Source: an uncultured Asticcacaulis sp. (GTDB taxonomy: Bacteria > Pseudomonadota > Alphaproteobacteria > Caulobacterales > Caulobacteraceae). From it: DNA of 12,686 nt. Shown piece by piece: positions 5,930-12,686 of this stretch. A program made the translations under genes and the position numbers. The notes below the pieces were generated by a model. That model saw only the letters and a list, made by a program, of their open reading frames with translations, was not told the DNA's origin and did no database searches. The first letter of the stretch is position 1, and every line of letters starts with the position of its first letter. The stretch spans positions 1-12,686 of the forward strand of contig CAMLLA010000083.1 of the NCBI GenBank assembly GCA_946480525.1, read 5' to 3'.

Positions 5930-7765
5930 CTATTCAGTCAACCGTGTTTTCTTGATCGCCTCGAACACCGCCGAAAGCGCCGTATTGATCTGGCTGGCGC
6001 TGGTCAGGTCGTAGAAGTAGTCCGGCCTTGTGGCGCAAGCGCGCAGCATGTCCGAATTGCCCTCGATGACCTTGATGACAAAGACGGTTATTCCCTTTGC
6101 CTTGGCATTCGTGCACGCCTGGGCCGTGCGGGCGTCGATCTTCGCCTTGTCGGTCGACCACCGGTTCCTGGTATTGTCGCCATCGGTGACAACGATCATG
6201 TACTTGCGCGTTGTGTCGTCCTTGAACTCGACGCCACCGCCGAACGGCGTGCTGGGCGACAGGACTTCCATGCCCCACTGGACACCGATCGTGATATTGG
6301 TCTGAGCATTCGAACCGCCGGCGACCATGCCCGTGACAAAGGTCCTTGCCGCCGTGATGTTGTCGCTCAGGCCCTGGACAACCTTGAGCGAGGTGTCGGC
6401 GCATGGCACGGCGGGATACAGGGTGTTGGCGTTGGCGGGCGTCGGCGCATCGGCCTGGGTGTCGTAGGGTTGGGTGCGGTCCATGACGCAGCCCTGCCAC
6501 GCGCTGTGATTGGCCGCCGTATATGGCGTGTTCAGCCACATGGTGCCGCCGCCACTGAAGACGCTTCCCGTCGACTTGGAAACCGCGGCCGCCTCGCCAT
6601 AGCCGTTACCATAGCTGGAGTTGTAGGTGATGGTTCCGGAGGGCACTGCCGTAAAGCAGCCGGTTGTACCGCTGAAGCAGGTGTTCTTGATGTCATGGGC
6701 GCTGTTGTAATCGCCGTTGTTTCCGGTCGAACCCGTCTGCGATTCAAGTGTCTGGGTTGTCGAGGTCTGGGTCGAACCGGATGTCGAGGTCGCGCCCGTT
6801 TCGGCGTTGGTCGAGGTCGTCGGCGTTACGGTCTTGGTCGTCGTGACCGTATAGGAAGTCTCGGCGTATTTCGAAACCGTGCCGCCGTAGTTTGAGATCA
6901 TATAGGTGTTGTAATAGGTGCGTTCGACGCCCGCCACCGTCACCTTATAGGTCTGGTAGTAGGCCTTGACCGTCTTCTTGCACTCTTCGACATTGCTCGC
7001 CGACTTGCACACCTTGTTGTAGGTGTCGCGCAGGACATTGCAGAGATAGCCATTGGTGCCGCTCTTGCAGCCTTCGGAGATGCTCTGGGTGCCGTAATAG
7101 ACGTAGTCGTAATTGTTGCCGGCCGTCAGGCGGACCTGCGTATTGAACGGGACGATCGCGACCTTTGTCTTCGACACGTTTTCGCCGCCGACCAGAAGAC
7201 TGGCCAGCACATTGTCGACCGACGTCTTCAGGTTGGTCATCTTGTTGGCGCTGGCCATAGACCCGGTCGAGTCCAGCACCAGGGCAATCTCCGACTTCTG
7301 CATCTGGGACTGCGCCTTGGACACGACGTTCAGCTTGAAGCTGTCGATGCCGAGCAGCGCGGCAAAATAGCTGGTGACCTTGGCATCGACCGTATAGGTC
7401 TGGTCCATCGTGTTGCCGGTCGTGCTTTTCAACAGCGCCCTGTTGATGGCGTAAACCGAGTCGTCGTGGAAATTTTCATCGAACGCCTTGTCGGCCGCCA
7501 GCTTGCGTGTCGCATCGGACGTCGCATAGCTCAGCGACATAGCGCGCAGCAGCGCTGCGTCCGCAGCGTCCTGAACGTGCTTGCGCGCACTGTCCACGCG
7601 GGAAAAGTCGACGGCCGCTCCGGCCGCTCCAAAGATGACAAAGGCCGAGAGAGCGAAGATGACAACCGTATTGCCGCCGCGGTCCGCACAGAACCGGCGG
7701 GCGGCTGAAAGAGAACGCTGCCAAAATCCAGCTTTGGCGATCCGATTTTCCATGGACACTTTCAA
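5930..7765 (-). CDS. TadG-like protein with vWA domain (Ser/Thr-rich insert)
   Basis: 611 residues. An N-terminal Tad segment (GGNTVVIFALSAFVIFGAAG, 30-49) forms one membrane helix followed by VDFSRVDSARKHVQDAADAALL, typical of TadE/TadG-like proteins; the rest should lie outside the cytoplasm. A von Willebrand A domain begins near 157 with the metal-site motif DSTGSM (165-170) and resumes at 480-590 with IGVQWGMEVLSP and KYMIVVTDGDN (521-531). Residues about 225-425 form an insert, rich in Ser/Thr at 303-350 (YTVTTTKTVTPTTST). Ten cysteines in the outer part suggest disulfides. TadG proteins belong to Tad/Flp pilus loci; no other tad gene is in the window, so a pilus, surface-adhesion or accessory role is inferred only. 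TTG 7765 has AAGGA eight bases before it; ATG 7753 is an alternative. It is a paralogue of the upstream gene at 7951-9729. Confidence 0.85.
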   Translation of the reverse strand: MKVSMENRIAKAGFWQRSLSAARRFCADRGGNTVVIFALSAFVIFGAAGAAVDFSRVDSARKHVQDAADAALLRAMSLSYATSDATRKLAADKAFDENFHDDSVYAINRALLKSTTGNTMDQTYTVDAKVTSYFAALLGIDSFKLNVVSKAQSQMQKSEIALVLDSTGSMASANKMTNLKTSVDNVLASLLVGGENVSKTKVAIVPFNTQVRLTAGNNYDYVYYGTQSISEGCKSGTNGYLCNVLRDTYNKVCKSASNVEECKKTVKAYYQTYKVTVAGVERTYYNTYMISNYGGTVSKYAETSYTVTTTKTVTPTTSTNAETGATSTSGSTQTSTTQTLESQTGSTGNNGDYNSAHDIKNTCFSGTTGCFTAVPSGTITYNSSYGNGYGEAAAVSKSTGSVFSGGGTMWLNTPYTAANHSAWQGCVMDRTQPYDTQADAPTPANANTLYPAVPCADTSLKVVQGLSDNITAARTFVTGMVAGGSNAQTNITIGVQWGMEVLSPSTPFGGGVEFKDDTTRKYMIVVTDGDNTRNRWSTDKAKIDARTAQACTNAKAKGITVFVIKVIEGNSDMLRACATRPDYFYDLTSASQINTALSAVFEAIKKTRLTE

Positions 7766-7939
7766 GCGTGTGATCCTTGCAATTCCACAAGTGGGACGGA
7801 TGATAGCGGTAAAACCTTAAGATCGGGAAAATCCAAAGATGAAACGCTGCGACGCGTTTCATCTCAGAACACTTTCCGCAATATACCACATCCGTTGCAA
7901 TTATCAGACCACAACGCTAAGCACAGCGATAGTATAAAA

Positions 7940-7954
7940 TTAACACATTGTTAA
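7940..7954. promoter_or_regulatory. CtrA-type binding site TTAA-N7-TTAA
   Basis: The sequence TTAACACATTGTTAA is an exact match to the CtrA consensus TTAA-N7-TTAA, and is also a 6-3-6 palindrome. It overlaps the stop codon of the upstream TadG-like gene and lies about 175 bases before the start of the next one. On the minus strand TATACT follows three bases later. Scanning the TTAA words in the window by eye, this is the only full match I found. CtrA controls pilus and flagellar genes in Caulobacterales, which suits a TadG-like target. The palindrome could instead be a weak hairpin. Confidence 0.55.
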
Positions 7955-9729
7955 TCTGTGAGTCGAATTTTCTTGATCGACTTCATGATTTTGCCAAGCG
8001 TTCCACTCAGCTCATTGGCATTTGACAGGTTGTAATAGTATCCCGTGTTGGATGCACATGCCTGAAGCTTTTCGGAATTGCCTTGCTCCAGCCGAATGGT
8101 GAAGATCGTAATCCCCAAATTCTTGGCATTGGTACAGGCCAGCGACATGCGGGCGTCAATCTGCGACGCTGTCGTCGTCCAGCGGTTCTGTGTATTCAAG
8201 CCGTCAGTCAGCACGATCATATACTTGTTGACCGTCGGATCCGTGAAGGCCGCTCCGCCCTGGAATGGGGCGTCGGGCGACAGGACTTCCATGCCCCACT
8301 GAATGCCTATGGTGACATTGGTATTGCCGGCCGGCGTCATTTTCTTGGCGTAGGCGCGGACCGAAGCAATGTCCGTCGTGAGCGGCACGATCGGCAGCAG
8401 GCTGTTGGTGGCGCACTTGGACGCCGGATAGAGGGTGGCAGCGTTGCTGCTCGACGGCGCGTCCGACTGGACGTCGTAAGGCTGGGTCCGGTCGATGACG
8501 CAGCCCGACCAGTTGGCCGTGCCGACACCCAGCAGGTCGTCATTCGACGTGACGGTATCGTTGTCCTTGATCGTCGAGCCCGTGGCGCCGTAGCCGCCCG
8601 TATAGGGATAGCCGTAGGTAATCGTCCCGCTGTACTGGCTATAGTTGTTATAGCCGACATAGGACGGTGACATGCTCGATGTGTAGGACCAATAGTAACC
8701 ATTGGTCGTTGAGTTGCCGGCCTGGCTGGCCGACGAGTTGTTCGCGCTGAACGCCGCGACGCGGTAGTAGGCCAGGTAGCGGGTGTTATTATAGCAGTAA
8801 TTATAGCAGTTGCTGTTATAATAAGGATTGTTGAACCAGGTCGACGTATAGACGTAATAATAGCCATTACTATATTTCGTGTAATTGACGGCGTTGGTTG
8901 CGCACGTCGTGCCGGCCGAAGACGAATAGGTGTTCGTCACCCATGTACACAGGTTCTTGGCATTTGTCGTCACAGCGTCGCACTGCCCGCCCGTCAGACT
9001 GGTGCAGGTATAGCTCTGGCTGGTGGACGCGAAGTTGCCGGCATAGCCGGTCATGCCGTTGGCGTCACTCAGGGAGACCTGCGTATCGAACGGCACCAGG
9101 GCGACCTTCGTCGTGCCGAGATTCTGCCCCGTCACCGGATCGACAAGCGTCGCCAGAACGCTGTCCAGGCTGGTCTTCAGCGTCGTCATCTTGTTGTTCT
9201 GCGCCATCGAGCCCGTGTTATCGAGCACGAAGACGATCTCGGCGGCGTTGATGGTGACGCCGGCCTTGGCTACCGCATTGATCGGAACGGAATCAATACC
9301 CACCAGCCCGAGAAGGTAGGCCGGCACTTCGGCGGTCGCCGAGAATTTCATTACGTTGACATTGTTGCTCGTCTCGGACGTCAGCTCGCCAGCGGCGCCG
9401 TAGGTTGCGAGATTCGTGCCATCGGTATTGGCCTTGAACGCGCGGGCGGCGGCGCTCTGCTGATTGCTCAGAATCCCTGTCGAATCGAGCGCGGCGGCGA
9501 TCGCGGCGCTGTCCGCCGCGTCCTGAAGGTGCGCCCGGGCGGCCAGGACACGGCCGTAGTCGACGCCTCCGCCAATCGCCACAAGGATAGGCACGGCGGA
9601 AAAAGCCACGATCATCGAGACATTGCCGCGCTGATTGCCGCGCAAGCCGCGTTGAATGCCCTGCGGCGGCATGACGATGCTACGCGTCAGCCGAAGCGCG
9701 CGGCGGAAAAAATTGCCAATGCTTACCAT
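7951..9729 (-). CDS. TadG-like protein with vWA domain (tyrosine-rich insert)
   Basis: 592 residues, paralogue of the gene just downstream. The N terminus is a basic stretch, then a membrane helix (GNVSMIVAFSAVPILVAIGG, 35-54) and VDYGRVLAARAHLQDAADSAAI. The vWA domain starts near 163 with metal-site motif DNTGSM (170-175) and ends with IGIQWGMEVLSP and KYMIVLTDG (502-510). Between them, residues 281-380 are extraordinarily rich in Tyr (25 of 100), Asn, Ser, Thr and Gly. Ten cysteines are present, eight in positions matching the paralogue. Both proteins share CVxDRTQPYDxQxDAP and end in KK-x-RLT-acidic. A Tad pilus accessory or surface protein is likely; the ligand is unknown. ATG 9729 has only a weak GGGG ribosome site. 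185 nt containing a CtrA-type site separate it from the next gene. Confidence 0.85.
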   Translation of the reverse strand: MVSIGNFFRRALRLTRSIVMPPQGIQRGLRGNQRGNVSMIVAFSAVPILVAIGGGVDYGRVLAARAHLQDAADSAAIAAALDSTGILSNQQSAAARAFKANTDGTNLATYGAAGELTSETSNNVNVMKFSATAEVPAYLLGLVGIDSVPINAVAKAGVTINAAEIVFVLDNTGSMAQNNKMTTLKTSLDSVLATLVDPVTGQNLGTTKVALVPFDTQVSLSDANGMTGYAGNFASTSQSYTCTSLTGGQCDAVTTNAKNLCTWVTNTYSSSAGTTCATNAVNYTKYSNGYYYVYTSTWFNNPYYNSNCYNYCYNNTRYLAYYRVAAFSANNSSASQAGNSTTNGYYWSYTSSMSPSYVGYNNYSQYSGTITYGYPYTGGYGATGSTIKDNDTVTSNDDLLGVGTANWSGCVIDRTQPYDVQSDAPSSSNAATLYPASKCATNSLLPIVPLTTDIASVRAYAKKMTPAGNTNVTIGIQWGMEVLSPDAPFQGGAAFTDPTVNKYMIVLTDGLNTQNRWTTTASQIDARMSLACTNAKNLGITIFTIRLEQGNSEKLQACASNTGYYYNLSNANELSGTLGKIMKSIKKIRLTD

Positions 9730-9848
9730 CGCCCCATCGGGACCTTACGCGGTCAGTGATCGGCACACCTTCTGTGGCCTGTTGAATAACGGGCCATCGT
9801 ATCATTTGTTGCATTAGCGAAAGCTGAAAAGGGATGATGAATCAATGA

Positions 9849-9874
9849 TTAATTCCATTTTTTCAGCAACTTAA
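9849..9874. promoter_or_regulatory. TTAA half-site array upstream of the tyrosine-rich TadG-like gene
   Basis: Within the 169-nt gap before the gene are TTAA (9849-9852) and TTAA (9871-9874), with TTTT (9860-9863) exactly seven bases from each. Each TTAA/TTTT pair has CtrA spacing but only one perfect half. It lies 120-145 bases upstream of ATG 9729. It could be a weak CtrA-type region or merely AT-rich intergenic sequence. Confidence 0.2.
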
Positions 9875-9898
9875 GCCATAGCGCCCTTTACAAAACCC

Positions 9899-10723
9899 TT
9901 ATAATTCCAAAGGTAAGGCCATTTCGAGCGTCCGACATAACGCCGTCATATCTTCAGCGACCGGAGCGGACAGGGTCTTGTCGCCGCCGGCGGGATGGGG
10001 AAAGGTCAGGCTCAGCGCATGCAGCATCAGTCTCGGAACGGCGCGTCCTTCAAGGCTCAAGGCGCCGCCATAACGCGCGTCACCGGCGATGGGACACCCC
10101 AGGTGTGCCAGGTGGACGCGTATCTGGTGCATGCGTCCTGTGTGCGGCATCGCCCGGACCAGGGCCGCATCCCCGGACCGCGCAAGGACTTCGAAGGCCG
10201 TCGAGGCCGTCAAGGCATCGGGATGGTCGGGGGCGCAAACCCGGGACCAAGCCTCACGCCCCTGCTCTTCCCGGCGGAGCGCCTCGTTGACTTCGAACCG
10301 GTCGGCAAGGCGACCGGCATTGGAGACGATGCACAGATAGGTCTTGGCAAAGGCCCTGCGGATCATCGCCTTGCCCAGGAACGACGCCACCGGCGTCGTC
10401 TTGGCGACCAGCAATATACCGGACGTGTCACGGTCCAGCCGGTGGATCAGCTTGGGGCGCTTGCCGTTCGAGCGCGCAAAGGCCCACATCAGGTCGTCGA
10501 GATTGTGATGGTCGCCGCGCCCGCCCTGGCTCGACAGGCCCGACGGCTTGTTGAACCCCATGATGTCGGCGTCTTCATAGATCACCATTGACTTCACCCA
10601 GGCGACATCCGCATCGGAAATGTCGCGTGGCAGTTTCGACGCCGGAATGAATTTCGGCGTCTGCCTGGGACGGGGTTTCTGGTTTTTCAGCGCCTTCAGG
10701 TGCTGGGGAGAATGCTTGACCAT
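9899..10723 (-). CDS. RluA-family RNA pseudouridine synthase
   Basis: 274 residues. These enzymes convert uridine to pseudouridine in rRNA or tRNA. The family motifs are clear: VIYEDADIMGFNKPSGLSSQGG (48-69), LIHRLDRDTSGILLVAKT (92-109) with the catalytic Asp97, FAKTYLCIV, and GRMHQIRVHLAHLGCPIAGDARYGG, where Met replaces the usual Thr of GRTHQIR. The N-terminal 45 residues are basic and show no S4 RNA-binding domain, unlike most RluC and RluD proteins, so the exact target (rRNA or tRNA) cannot be assigned. It is the third gene of a tight minus-strand group with rarA and a DUF805 gene; 40 nt separate it from the latter with no terminator seen. The ribosome site is weak. Confidence 0.92.
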   Translation of the reverse strand: MVKHSPQHLKALKNQKPRPRQTPKFIPASKLPRDISDADVAWVKSMVIYEDADIMGFNKPSGLSSQGGRGDHHNLDDLMWAFARSNGKRPKLIHRLDRDTSGILLVAKTTPVASFLGKAMIRRAFAKTYLCIVSNAGRLADRFEVNEALRREEQGREAWSRVCAPDHPDALTASTAFEVLARSGDAALVRAMPHTGRMHQIRVHLAHLGCPIAGDARYGGALSLEGRAVPRLMLHALSLTFPHPAGGDKTLSAPVAEDMTALCRTLEMALPLEL

Positions 10724-10763
10724 GCGCAGCCGTTACCCGGCCTGCCCGTCGCCGTCAAATCAA

Positions 10764-11228
10764 TCAGAAGACTTCGGCGGTTTCGTCTTTTTGAGATGGC
10801 CAAGCCAGAAGGACGACCAGGGTGACGAAGCTGAGCAGCCCCATAAGAATCCACCAGCCACTGCGGTTCAGGTCGTGCAGCCGACGCACGGCAGCCGCCA
10901 GTAAAGGAAAAAAGAGGGCTAGGTTCACAACTACCCCGGCAATCATTCCAAAAAACGGAATGATTTGCCTAACTGCTCCCAATGCAATCCAGATCAGGCA
11001 AGCGGCGAGAATGAACCACCAGAACTCTGACCGCGTCCCGCGCCCTTGAAAGCCAAAGTATTTGTGCAAGCAAACGGATGTCGCATCGGGAAAAGACCGC
11101 GGCACTGCTGATGGACCGAAGCGGTTGGGCCCTGACGGTTTTACCCATATCGGCAGGAATGTAATGGCCAGTCCTAAAACCAGGCTGAAGAACAGGACCA
11201 CAAAATGAAATACGGAAAAACTGCCCAT
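10764..11228 (-). CDS. DUF805 family membrane protein with extra N-terminal helix
   Basis: 154 residues. Residues 50-154 are a DUF805 domain: LHKYFGFQGRGTRSEFWWF, about three membrane helices, and the signature RRLHDLNRSGWW, ending soon after the last helix without the usual GxNRYG tail. Before it is an additional hydrophobic segment (residues 5-27) and a Pro/Gly-rich linker, unusual for the family, which normally begins just before the FxGRxxRxEFW motif. ATG 11228 has GGAGG seven bases away, inside an inverted repeat. It lies 48 nt after the rarA stop and 40 nt before the pseudouridine synthase gene, so all three are probably co-transcribed. Function unknown. Confidence 0.85.
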   Translation of the reverse strand: MGSFSVFHFVVLFFSLVLGLAITFLPIWVKPSGPNRFGPSAVPRSFPDATSVCLHKYFGFQGRGTRSEFWWFILAACLIWIALGAVRQIIPFFGMIAGVVVNLALFFPLLAAAVRRLHDLNRSGWWILMGLLSFVTLVVLLAWPSQKDETAEVF

Positions 11229-11258
11229 TTACCCCTCCCCTTGGACGGACAGGGGTAA
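11229..11258 (-). promoter_or_regulatory. Inverted repeat sequestering the ribosome site of the DUF805 gene
   Basis: On the minus strand TTACCCCT (11258-11251) pairs perfectly with AGGGGTAA (11236-11229), which ends at the base before the ATG. The loop is 14 nt and holds a second AAGGGG that could pair with CCCCT instead. In the mRNA this would bury the ribosome site, with an alternative pairing available. No U tract follows, so it is not a terminator. The structure is seen; a regulatory role is inferred. Confidence 0.45.
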
Positions 11259-11276
11259 CCGCAGATTGGCCAGGCG

Positions 11277-12623
11277 TCAACGCCGCTGTTTTTGCTCGCG
11301 TAAAGTCGCCCAGGCGTCCAGCCTCTGCCTGACCTTGCCTTCGTGTCCATCTCCCTTCGGATCATAGAAGCGCGGGCGCTTCACGCCGTCGGGGAAATAG
11401 TTCTGGCCTGAAAACCCGTCGGGATCATCGGGATCGTAAATGTAGCCCGCGCCGTAGCCGATATCCTTCATCAGCTTGGTCGGCGCATTCAGGATGACCG
11501 CCGGCGGATCGAGGTGGCCCGTCTCCTTCGCCAGTTGCTGGGCTTTTTTGAAAGCCGTGTAGATGGCGTTCGACTTGGGCGCCGATGCCATATGGACGAC
11601 GGCCTGGGCCAAGGCCAGTTCGCCTTCGGGGGAGCCCAGCACTTCGTAGGTATCGCGCGCCGCATGACAGAGCAGCAACGACATCGGGTCGGCATTCCCT
11701 ATATCTTCCGAAGCCATGCGAATAAGCCGCCGCGCAATGAACAGGGGATCATCCCCGCCGTTGAGCATCCGCGCCAGCCAGTAGAGCGCCGCATCCGGAT
11801 CAGAGCCGCGTACCGCCTTGTGCAGGGCCGAGATCAGGTTGTAGTGCCCTTCCCGGTCCTTGTCGTGATTGGGCCGGCGTTTCTGCAGGTGCGCCAGCAG
11901 TTCGTCGCTGTCTACTGGACTTTCGAACCCCATGTGGTCGAGCGATTCCACCAGGCTCAGTATGTAGCGGCCGTCGCCATCGCTTAACAGCTTGAGCGTT
12001 TCACGCGCCTCGGGTGTCAGGGGCAGCTTATGGCCGATATGGTCTTCGGCGCGGTCGATGATCTGGTCGAGCGCCGCATCGTCCAGGCGTTTCAGCACAA
12101 AGACCTGGGCCCGCGACAGAAGCGCGCCATTCAACTCGAACGACGGGTTTTCGGTCGTAGCGCCGATCAGGGTCACCACTCCCGCCTCGACATAGGGCAG
12201 AAAACTGTCCTGCTGGGCACGGTTGAAGCGGTGAATCTCATCGACGAAAAGGACGGTACGCGCGCCCATGCGATGGCGCGCCTGCGCCGCCTCGAAAACC
12301 TTCTTCAGGTCGGCGACGCCGGAAAAGACAGCGGATATCTGCTGGAATTCATAGCCCGCGGCCTCCGCCAGCAACCGCGCGATCGTCGTCTTGCCGACGC
12401 CCGGCGGTCCCCACAGGATCAGGCTGGGCAGGAAGCCGCGCTCGATCAACCGCGAGATAGCGCCGTCGGGTCCAAGCAGGTGGTCCTGGCCGACGACATC
12501 GGCAACGGACTTTGGACGCAGGCGATCGGCCAGCGGCTTTGCGGCCTCGTCTACTTTAGGCAGGGCGTCACGAATGACGGGCTGGGTGTCACCGAAAAGA
12601 TCGGCCGTTGGGGAAGAAGCCAT
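11277..12623 (-). CDS. rarA: Replication-associated recombination protein RarA (MgsA)
   Basis: 448 residues from ATG 12623. RarA is an AAA+ ATPase of the clamp-loader/RuvB clade that acts at stalled replication forks. N-terminal PLADRLRPKSVADVVGQDHL (30-49) is the family opening. Walker A is GPPGVGKT (72-79), Walker B LFVDEIHRF (125-133), and sensor 1 TLIGATTENPSF follows. The C-terminal half carries the tetramerisation domain: HYNLISALHKAVRGSDPDAALYWLARML, DPLFIARRLIRMASEDIGNADP and APKSNAIYTAF. The frame extends six codons to ATG 12641, which has AGGA only three bases upstream. The shorter start is preferred because the promoter predicted upstream would place the first transcribed base at it, and because family proteins usually begin just before the ADLF motif. 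It heads a likely operon with the DUF805 and pseudouridine synthase genes. Confidence 0.95.
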   Translation of the reverse strand: MASSPTADLFGDTQPVIRDALPKVDEAAKPLADRLRPKSVADVVGQDHLLGPDGAISRLIERGFLPSLILWGPPGVGKTTIARLLAEAAGYEFQQISAVFSGVADLKKVFEAAQARHRMGARTVLFVDEIHRFNRAQQDSFLPYVEAGVVTLIGATTENPSFELNGALLSRAQVFVLKRLDDAALDQIIDRAEDHIGHKLPLTPEARETLKLLSDGDGRYILSLVESLDHMGFESPVDSDELLAHLQKRRPNHDKDREGHYNLISALHKAVRGSDPDAALYWLARMLNGGDDPLFIARRLIRMASEDIGNADPMSLLLCHAARDTYEVLGSPEGELALAQAVVHMASAPKSNAIYTAFKKAQQLAKETGHLDPPAVILNAPTKLMKDIGYGAGYIYDPDDPDGFSGQNYFPDGVKRPRFYDPKGDGHEGKVRQRLDAWATLREQKQRR

Positions 12624-12657
12624 GAAACAAATATAGAACATTTGTCCTGTGTTTCAA
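12624..12657 (-). promoter_or_regulatory. Candidate sigma-70 promoter of rarA (leaderless) with LexA-like motif
   Basis: On the minus strand TTGAAA (12657-12652) and TATATT (12635-12630), 16 bases apart, each match the consensus at five of six positions. Counting from the -10 box, +1 falls on or next to A12623 of the rarA ATG, so the mRNA would be leaderless, which is common in Caulobacterales. GTTC-N7-GTTT (12639-12625) overlaps the -10 box and is one base off the alphaproteobacterial LexA box GTTC-N7-GTTC. Motifs are seen directly; function is inferred. Confidence 0.5.
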
Positions 12658-12686
12658 TGGCTTTCATTTGGCCGGCTAACGGTTGT

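Noticed and set aside
8083..8670. Plus-strand frame opposite the tyrosine-rich TadG-like gene
   Set aside because: Composition (Arg/Gly/Ala-rich) is that of an antisense shadow; the minus-strand vWA motifs are unambiguous.

Overview
The window looks like chromosome of a stalked or prosthecate alphaproteobacterium of the Caulobacterales. By inference the best fit is Asticcacaulis, because base composition looks near 60% GC rather than the high 60s of Caulobacter. Evidence: an SpmX-type muramidase-fold polarity protein at the left edge with a sigma-54-type promoter upstream; a perfect CtrA-type site (TTAA-N7-TTAA) beside a Tad pilus-type gene; a small FliN-like SpoA protein; and housekeeping genes of alphaproteobacterial type. 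No insertion sequence, phage gene, CRISPR array or other sign of transfer was seen.

Layout. Almost everything is on the minus strand; lipB is the only plus-strand gene. From left to right: the 5' 421 codons of spmX (1-1263, running off the edge); a 143-nt gap with a candidate -24/-12 promoter; the Mg2+ channel/transporter mgtE (1407-2885); tRNA-Leu(GAG) (2947-3031); a small FliN-like gene (3140-3397) divergent from lipB (3494-4198, +); a DUF2167 envelope protein whose stop codon interlocks with that of lipB (4195-5262); a DUF805 membrane protein (5357-5773); two tandem TadG-like proteins with von Willebrand A domains (5930-7765 and 7951-9729); and a compact group of rarA, a second DUF805 gene and an RluA-family pseudouridine synthase (12623 down to 9899). 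No gene-free stretch exceeds 300 bases.

How the genes fit together. spmX, the FliN-like gene and the TadG pair belong to the surface and cell-cycle programme of these bacteria (polarity and stalk placement, flagellar motor, pili or adhesion). Two of them carry promoter-proximal motifs matching the known regulators, sigma-54/TacA and CtrA. mgtE, lipB, rarA, the pseudouridine synthase and the tRNA are housekeeping genes.

Most notable are: the long arginine/glutamate-rich helical repeat in the SpmX linker together with a non-canonical active site; the two TadG paralogues, which share a cysteine framework but carry quite different low-complexity inserts in the vWA domain (one about 25% tyrosine); the CtrA palindrome between them; a predicted leaderless rarA promoter overlapping a near-match to an alphaproteobacterial LexA box; and an inverted repeat sequestering the ribosome site of the second DUF805 gene. 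Nothing here amounts to a clearly new multi-gene system; the TadG pair and the SpmX variant deserve the closest look.
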